Assembly (NCBI GenBank): GCA_964539025.1
Contig: CAZIFA010000001.1
Span: 496,001 to 560,000 of the forward strand
Direction of reading: 5' to 3'
Length of the DNA: 64,000 nucleotides
Origin: Micavibrio_A sp964539025
GTDB taxonomy: Bacteria > Pseudomonadota > Alphaproteobacteria > Micavibrionales > Micavibrionaceae
The position numbers and the translations under genes are program-made. Below are positions 58,552 through 64,000 of this stretch, one piece after another; position 1 is the first letter of the stretch; each line of letters starts with the position of its first letter. The notes below the pieces were generated by a model. It saw nothing but the letters and a program-made list of their open reading frames with translations. It was not told the DNA's origin and ran no database searches.

Positions 58552-60087
58552 ATGATCAATAATCTTCTCTCTCTGCAAATATTCTTTCCGCTGGTCGGCG
58601 TGTTCTTTATTCTCGCACGCTCGAACAAAAGCGATAATGGCGCGCGCTGGACAGCCCTCATTGTCTCCTTGATTACCTTCGCGTTCTCGCTCGTCATGCT
58701 CCATGATTTCAAGCCGGAGGCGGGGTATCAGTTTGTTGAAAACAAGATATGGTTCCGCTCCTTCGGCATGGCCTATCATCTCGGCGTAGACGGAATTTCG
58801 CTTTATTTCGTTCTCCTTTCCACATTCCTGACGCCGATCTGTATCATTTCCTGCTGGCATTCGATCAAAACGCGGGTGAAGGAATTCATGGTGGCGTTCC
58901 TGGTGCTGGAATGTTTTATGGTCGGCACGTTCTGCGCGCTCGATTCCGTTCTCTTTTATCTATTCTTCGAAGGTGTGCTGATCCCGATGTTCATAATCAT
59001 CGGCGTCTGGGGCGGCGCGCGGCGGGTTTACGCATCGTTCAAATTCTTCCTTTATACGCTGCTTGGTTCGGTCCTGATGCTGGTCGCACTGCTGGCGATG
59101 TACAGCTTCACGGGCACGACCGATATGGTGGAGATGATAGATCAACCGATCACGCGCGATGTCCAGATATGGCTGTGGCTGGCGTTCTTTGCCTCGTTCG
59201 CCGTCAAGATGCCGATGTGGCCGGTCCATACGTGGCTGCCCGATGCGCACGTTGAAGCGCCAACGGCGGGATCGGTCATTCTGGCGGGGGTTCTTTTGAA
59301 GATGGGGGGTTATGGATTCCTGAGATTTTCTCTGCCGATGCTGCCGGAAGCCAGTGTCTATTTCGCCGATATGGTGTTCTGGCTGTCCATCGTTGCCATA
59401 GTCTACACCGCGCTTGTCGCACTGGTGCAAGAAGACATGAAAAAGCTGATCGCGTATTCATCCGTCTCTCACATGGGGTTTGTGACGCTCGGTATTTTCA
59501 CGGGAACGCAGCAGGGCGTCGATGGCGCCATGTTCCAGATGCTTTCCCATGGAATCATTTCCGCCGCGCTCTTCCTTTGCGTCGGCGTCGTTTATGACCG
59601 TCTGCATACGCGTGAGATCGCGCGTTACGGCGGGCTTGTCAAAAATATGCCCAAATACGCGACAGTCTTTATGATCCTGATGCTGGGTTCCGTTGGTCTG
59701 CCGGGAACATCCGGTTTCGTCGGCGAATTTCTAACCCTTCTGGCAGCGTTCCAGGTCAACACCTATGTCGCCTTCTTCGCAACGACGGGCGTGGTGTTTG
59801 GCGCGGCTTATATGCTGGTGCTTTACAGGAAAGTTATTTTCGGAGAGCAGAAGAACAAGGATGCCGCCGCTATGCCGGACTTAACAAAAACGGAATTCGC
59901 CTATCTTGTTCCGCTGGCGATTATGGTGATCGTGTTCGGCGTTGCGCCGGGTCTGGTGATGAAGAATATCTCCCCCACGGTCGGTGCGTTAATGCAGCGC
60001 TATCAAACGACCAAGGACGGGGTTGAAAACTACGCCCATGCCGATGTGAATCCGGACGCCAGCGCCAAAGAGGCTATCCATGATTGA
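58552..60087 (+). CDS. nuoM: NADH-quinone oxidoreductase subunit M
   Basis: Antiporter-like membrane subunit, 511 residues. Motifs: GVDGISLYFVLLSTFLTPI, PMFIIIGVWGG, HTWLPDAHVEAPTAGSVILAG and YSSVSHMGFVTLGIFTGTQ. Overlaps nuoN by 8 bases at its end. Confidence 0.97.
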   Translation: MINNLLSLQIFFPLVGVFFILARSNKSDNGARWTALIVSLITFAFSLVMLHDFKPEAGYQFVENKIWFRSFGMAYHLGVDGISLYFVLLSTFLTPICIISCWHSIKTRVKEFMVAFLVLECFMVGTFCALDSVLFYLFFEGVLIPMFIIIGVWGGARRVYASFKFFLYTLLGSVLMLVALLAMYSFTGTTDMVEMIDQPITRDVQIWLWLAFFASFAVKMPMWPVHTWLPDAHVEAPTAGSVILAGVLLKMGGYGFLRFSLPMLPEASVYFADMVFWLSIVAIVYTALVALVQEDMKKLIAYSSVSHMGFVTLGIFTGTQQGVDGAMFQMLSHGIISAALFLCVGVVYDRLHTREIARYGGLVKNMPKYATVFMILMLGSVGLPGTSGFVGEFLTLLAAFQVNTYVAFFATTGVVFGAAYMLVLYRKVIFGEQKNKDAAAMPDLTKTEFAYLVPLAIMVIVFGVAPGLVMKNISPTVGALMQRYQTTKDGVENYAHADVNPDASAKEAIHD

Positions 60088-61525
60088 TATCTCATTTCTG
60101 CAGCTAACCCCGATGGTGCCGGAGCTTTTCTTGGCGGTGGCGGGACTTGTACTGCTTGTCCTTGGCGTATTCCATGGTGATAAAGCGACTTCGGCGATTT
60201 CATGGCTGTGTGCGATCGCATTTGGCGTTGCCGCCGTACTTCTCCTGATGACTGGCTGGGAACGTGTGACGATCTTGAACGGCATGTTCGTGATGGATAA
60301 ATTCGGCGGCGTCGTAAAACTAATGCTGTTGTTCGGGCTTATCGTTTCGACCCTGCTGTCGGTCCAGTATCTGCAAGAAGAAAAGTTCGCGCGGTTTGAA
60401 TATCCAATTCTTATGCTCTTTGCGGGCCTTGGCATGATGCTGATGGTTTCTGCACATGACCTGATTTCGTTATATATGGGGCTGGAATTGCAATCCCTTG
60501 CGCTTTACGTTCTGGCATCCATCCGCCGTGATGACGGGCGCTCTTCCGAGGCGGGTTTAAAATATTTCGTGCTGGGCGCGATTTCTTCGGGGATGCTGCT
60601 GTTCGGCGCGTCGCTGGTTTACGGTTATACCGGTTCGACCAACTTCGATACGATCCATGCCGCGCTTTATGAAACGCCGCAACTGGGCGTTCTGATCGGC
60701 ATGGTGTTCTTGATCGTCGGACTGGCCTTCAAAATTTCCGCCGTGCCGTTCCATATGTGGACACCGGATGTTTACGAAGGTGCGCCGACATCCGTTACCG
60801 CCTTTTTCGCCATGGTGCCAAAGCTGGCGGCCATCGCGCTTCTGATACGACTGCTGTTTTCGGCGTTCGGCTATGTGCCTGAACAATGGCAGCAGATCAT
60901 CTGGATACTATCCGCTCTCTCTATGGGTCTGGGTGCGTTTGCGGGGCTGATGCAAAATAATATCAAGCGTCTGTTGGCTTATTCTTCAATAGCTAATATG
61001 GGCTTTGCACTCGTCGGTCTTGCGGCAGGAACTCCCGGCGGCGTGGGCGCCGTTCTGGTCTATATGCTTATCTATATGATGATGACGGCGGGTACATTCA
61101 GCCTTGTCATGTGTATGCGCAGGAACGGGCAGGCGGTCGAACAGATTTCCGATCTTGCGGGTGCCTCGCGCCATTCTCCCATTTTCGCCTATGCGCTTGC
61201 GCTGCTGATGTTCTCGATGAGCGGCATACCCCCACTCGCCGGGTTCTTCAGCAAACTGGTGGTGTTTCAGGCCGCGGTCGATGCCGGGTATTTCGGGCTG
61301 GCGGTGTTCGGCGTTTTAACTTCGGTTGTCGGCGCTTATTACTATCTTCGCATCATCAAGGTGATGTTCTTCGATGAACCCGCGCCTGCGTTCGACAGTG
61401 AAGTACCGCTTGCCCGTGACATGACCGTGGGACTGACCGTTCTGTTCGTCCTCGTTTTCGCATTGAATCCTTCTCCTCTTGTGGAGATTTGCCGGGATGC
61501 GGTTGGTGTTATCTTCGATGGATGA
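60080..61525 (+). CDS. nuoN: NADH-quinone oxidoreductase subunit N
   Basis: Antiporter-like membrane subunit, 481 residues, last of the complex I genes. Motifs: YMGLELQSLALYVLASI, VPFHMWTPDVYEGAPTSVTA and LLAYSSIANMGFALVGLAAG. The start overlaps nuoM and the end overlaps birA, so translation is coupled across the three. Confidence 0.97.
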   Translation: MIDISFLQLTPMVPELFLAVAGLVLLVLGVFHGDKATSAISWLCAIAFGVAAVLLLMTGWERVTILNGMFVMDKFGGVVKLMLLFGLIVSTLLSVQYLQEEKFARFEYPILMLFAGLGMMLMVSAHDLISLYMGLELQSLALYVLASIRRDDGRSSEAGLKYFVLGAISSGMLLFGASLVYGYTGSTNFDTIHAALYETPQLGVLIGMVFLIVGLAFKISAVPFHMWTPDVYEGAPTSVTAFFAMVPKLAAIALLIRLLFSAFGYVPEQWQQIIWILSALSMGLGAFAGLMQNNIKRLLAYSSIANMGFALVGLAAGTPGGVGAVLVYMLIYMMMTAGTFSLVMCMRRNGQAVEQISDLAGASRHSPIFAYALALLMFSMSGIPPLAGFFSKLVVFQAAVDAGYFGLAVFGVLTSVVGAYYYLRIIKVMFFDEPAPAFDSEVPLARDMTVGLTVLFVLVFALNPSPLVEICRDAVGVIFDG

Positions 61526-62246
61526 TTTCTGGCGCATCCAGGTGCTGGGCACGACGCCGAGCACGCAGGATATGGTGCGCAGCCTTGCCGAAACGGGTGA
61601 GCCGGAAGGACTGGCTATACAATCGCTTCAACAGACAAAGGGGCGCGGGCGTCATGGTAATGACTGGGCTTCGCCGATGGGTAACCTCTATATGTCACTG
61701 CTGCTGCGCCCATCGTGCAAGGCGGATAAAGCCGGGCAGATGGCGTTTGTAGTCGCGCTCGCGCTCTCGGATGCAATGAGTGAAGTTATCGGTCCATCGC
61801 ACACAAAAACCCTCAAATGGCCGAACGACATTCTGATCGACGGGAAGAAGGTTTCGGGCATCCTGTTGGAGAGCAAGCTTGATAAGCATGGCCGCGTGGA
61901 TTACCTGATTGTCGGCACTGGCATCAATATTTTCGCCCCGCCGGAAGGGGCCGTGGGGCTCGACCAGATTAAGCGCGAACCCGTTTTCGTCAATAAATTC
62001 CGGGACCTGTATCTGGCCAAACTGCTGGATCGCTATACATCATGGCAAAACAAAGGATTTGCGCAGTTTCGCGAAGCGTGGTTAAAACAGGCCCATGGCT
62101 TGGGCCAGAATATGAAAATCCGCCTGCCGGAGATCGCCTATGAAGGAATTTTCGAAGGTATAGATGAAAACGGGGCGTTGATCGCGAACGTAGACGGGCA
62201 GCAAAGGATATTCACTGCGGGTGAAGTCCATTTTGGAGTGAACTAA
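61518..62246 (+). CDS. birA: Biotin-acetyl-CoA-carboxylase ligase (short BirA)
   Basis: BirA activates biotin as biotinyl-AMP and attaches it to acetyl-CoA carboxylase. From the ATG at 61518 (242 residues), overlapping the nuoN stop. Motifs: QQTKGRGRHGNDWASPMGNL (biotin/ATP loop with GRGRxG) and LKWPNDILIDGKKVSGILLE. There is no N-terminal HTH domain, so it is the non-regulatory (class I) form. The following gene, coaX, starts 2 bases later. The nuoN-birA-coaX-rnj order is common in alphaproteobacteria. Confidence 0.93.
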   Translation: MDDFWRIQVLGTTPSTQDMVRSLAETGEPEGLAIQSLQQTKGRGRHGNDWASPMGNLYMSLLLRPSCKADKAGQMAFVVALALSDAMSEVIGPSHTKTLKWPNDILIDGKKVSGILLESKLDKHGRVDYLIVGTGINIFAPPEGAVGLDQIKREPVFVNKFRDLYLAKLLDRYTSWQNKGFAQFREAWLKQAHGLGQNMKIRLPEIAYEGIFEGIDENGALIANVDGQQRIFTAGEVHFGVN

Positions 62247-62248
62247 AC

Positions 62249-63031
62249 ATGTTGATGGCAATCGATGCGGGCAACACGAATATTGTGTTCGCCCTGTATG
62301 ACGGAAAAAAAGTTTTGCATGCGTGGCGTTGCAAGACCGATGCAAACCGCACGGCGGATGAATACGCGTCATGGCTATATCCGCTATTCGAACAGGCGGG
62401 TTTGAAATTTTCGCAAATCACGGACGCGATCATCAGTTCCGTCGTGCCGGATTCTAATTTTAATCTAAAAAGATTGTGCGAAAGAAATTTTCAGTGCTCG
62501 TACGCGATGGTCGATCAGGAACTGGTTTCCAAAAATCTCGTTATTAAATTGAACAAGCCCGAGGAAATGGGCGCGGACCGTATCGTCAATGCAATGGCGG
62601 TCAAGGCGCATTATAAATACCCGGCGATCGTGATGGATTTCGGAACGGCCACGACGTTCGATGTGATAGACGCAGACGGCGCGCATTGCGGCGGGATCAT
62701 CGCGCCGGGAATCAATCTTTCCATGGCCGCGTTACACCAAGCCACTGCAAAACTTCCCAAGATCGGTGTTAAAAAGCCCGATAGCGTAATCGGCCGCGAT
62801 ACGGTTAACGCCATGCATTCGGGCGTTTATTGGGGCTATGTCAGCATGATCGAAGGGCTTGTCGCCCGCATCAGCAAGGAAATGGGCGTAAAGCCTTATG
62901 TTCTGGCGACAGGCGGGTTAGCGTCCTTGATCGCGCAAGGAACAGACATCATTGAAAAAACGGATGAAGATTTAACGCTCAAAGGTCTCATCGCCATATA
63001 CGAGCAAGCAAAAACGGCGAAAGCAGCGTAA
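62249..63031 (+). CDS. coaX: Type III pantothenate kinase
   Basis: First step of CoA synthesis, phosphorylating pantothenate with ATP. The protein is 260 residues. ASKHA motifs: AIDAGNTNIVFALYDG (phosphate 1), DRIVNAMAVKAHY, MDFGTATTFDVIDADG (phosphate 2), and GGIIAPGINLSMAALHQ. Type III enzymes are insensitive to CoA feedback. It lies between birA and the ribonuclease J gene. Confidence 0.95.
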   Translation: MLMAIDAGNTNIVFALYDGKKVLHAWRCKTDANRTADEYASWLYPLFEQAGLKFSQITDAIISSVVPDSNFNLKRLCERNFQCSYAMVDQELVSKNLVIKLNKPEEMGADRIVNAMAVKAHYKYPAIVMDFGTATTFDVIDADGAHCGGIIAPGINLSMAALHQATAKLPKIGVKKPDSVIGRDTVNAMHSGVYWGYVSMIEGLVARISKEMGVKPYVLATGGLASLIAQGTDIIEKTDEDLTLKGLIAIYEQAKTAKAA

Positions 63032-63038
63032 GAATTAT

Positions 63039-64000
63039 ATGAACTTTAAAAAAGACGAACTTTATTTTATTCCGCTCGGCGGCGCCGAACAGTTCGGTGT
63101 CAATCTGAACGTCTATGGCTATCAGAACAAGTGGCTAGTAATTGACTGTGGCCTTGGTTTTGCCGATGAACGGTTTCCCGGCATCGATATTCTGCTGCCC
63201 GATCCGAAATTCATTGAAGAACGCAAAAAAGATGTTGTGGGTATGATCATCACCCACGCGCATGAAGACCATATCGGCGCAGTTGCGCATTTATGGCCGC
63301 GTTTTCGTTGCCCCATCTATGCATCACCGTTTACGGCGGCTGTCTTGCGTAAGAAGATGAGCGAAAATCCGGCCTGTCGCGATGCGGAAGTGATTGAAGT
63401 TGGCGCACATGAAAAAATCACGCTCAAACCTTTTACCATTACCTTCACGCCCGTGACACATTCTGTGCCTCAGACGGCGGCATTGTTCATCGAAACGGAT
63501 GTTGGAAATGTCGTTCACAGCGGTGACTGGAATCTCGATCCAAACCCGACGATCGACCGCCCTACGGACCCGGCGCCGTTTCAGAAATTTGGCCAGAAAG
63601 GTGTTTTGGCTTACATCGGCGATTCTACCAATGCCGAAGTTGATGGCGTGTCCGGTTCCGAAGATGATGTAGAAAAGGGTCTCGCTGCGCTCATGAAAGA
63701 ATGCAAGGGCCGCATCGCGGTGACGATTTTTGCATCGAACATTGGCCGTTTGAAATCCATTTGCCTAGCCGCACAGGAAAGTGGGCGTCAAGTTGCATTG
63801 ATGGGTCGTTCTCTTCACACGATGGTGTCGGTGGCACGTGATTGCGGATACCTCAAAGACATACCGCAATTTGTAGATGAGGAAGATGTCGGCTATCTCC
63901 CCGATGAACGCGTTGTGATGATCGTTACAGGGTCGCAGGGCGAGGCGCGGGCGCAGTTGGCACGGATCGCGCGCGGTGAGCATCAAGAAATTACGTTTCG
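63039..64000 (+). CDS. rnj: Ribonuclease J, N-terminal part (cut by window end)
   Basis: Ribonuclease J is a metallo-beta-lactamase/beta-CASP enzyme with endo- and 5'-exonuclease activity in rRNA maturation and mRNA decay. Visible are IPLGGAEQFGVNLNVYGY, the metal motif THAHEDHIGA (HxHxDH), VHSGDWNLDPNPT, YIGDSTNAE, and the start of the beta-CASP part (IFASNIGRLKSICLAA, GRSLHTMVSVA). The start at 63039 lies 7 bases after coaX. About 320 residues of an expected 550 or more are present; the reading frame is still open at the window edge. Confidence 0.93.
   Translation, partial: MNFKKDELYFIPLGGAEQFGVNLNVYGYQNKWLVIDCGLGFADERFPGIDILLPDPKFIEERKKDVVGMIITHAHEDHIGAVAHLWPRFRCPIYASPFTAAVLRKKMSENPACRDAEVIEVGAHEKITLKPFTITFTPVTHSVPQTAALFIETDVGNVVHSGDWNLDPNPTIDRPTDPAPFQKFGQKGVLAYIGDSTNAEVDGVSGSEDDVEKGLAALMKECKGRIAVTIFASNIGRLKSICLAAQESGRQVALMGRSLHTMVSVARDCGYLKDIPQFVDEEDVGYLPDERVVMIVTGSQGEARAQLARIARGEHQEITF

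Overview
The window is chromosomal DNA from an alphaproteobacterium. The evidence is a tig-clpP-lon-hupB block, a complex I (nuo) cluster with separate nuoC and nuoD followed by birA, coaX and a ribonuclease J gene, a ParE-type topoisomerase IV subunit, type I glutamine synthetase and LptD. The genus cannot be read from the sequence. A long PurL with a separate PurQ, and several secreted LysM or peptidoglycan-binding proteins, suggest a deep-branching, Micavibrio-like lineage, but that is inference only.

Layout. 1-3.2 kb: a putative metal-uptake group (DUF2946-like protein, TonB-dependent receptor, four-helix Cys/His membrane protein). 3.2-13.2 kb: RhlE helicase, LptD (apparently started from an AUU codon), envelope proteins of unknown function, ParE and a YciA-like thioesterase. 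13.2-19.8 kb: glnA, tRNA-His, unknown proteins, nnrD, tRNA-Leu and trigger factor. 19.8-25.4 kb: two small secreted peptidoglycan-binding paralogues, then clpP, lon (with a heat-shock-like promoter) and hupB; clpX is not between clpP and lon.

25.5-29.9 kb: a degraded integrative element next to tRNA-Val. It is visibly more AT-rich than its surroundings. It carries an integrase remnant fused against a second, nearly complete integrase, a RepA-like AAA ATPase with a structured leader that pairs with its own start codon, a roughly 190-nt segment that folds like a structured RNA, a frameshifted thermonuclease, a 35-residue membrane peptide and a lipoprotein. 30-38.2 kb: a secreted alpha/beta hydrolase, two large LysM-containing paralogues, alanine dehydrogenase, an M29 aminopeptidase, tRNA-Asp and a ClpP-like protease that carries a signal peptide.

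38.4-61.5 kb: the complex I cluster, repeatedly interrupted. A 65-residue ORF overlaps both nuoA and nuoB. A GIY-YIG nuclease gene flanked by inverted repeats sits between nuoC and nuoD. An EamA-like gene and an opposite-strand purL-purQ-M24 peptidase block with two RNA methyltransferase genes separate nuoF from nuoG. A MazG-like gene is coupled to nuoG, and a reversed pagL-like gene lies between nuoI and nuoJ. The cluster continues into birA, coaX and a ribonuclease J gene that runs off the window.

A family of GTCATCCCC-type palindromic repeats is scattered through intergenic sites. The GIY-YIG gene is bracketed by two copies of the same kind. The strongest candidates for undescribed biology are this repeat/nuclease pair, the structured-RNA candidate at 28.48-28.67 kb, the self-masking leader at 27.14-27.22 kb, the coupled small ORF in the nuo operon and the exported ClpP homologue.
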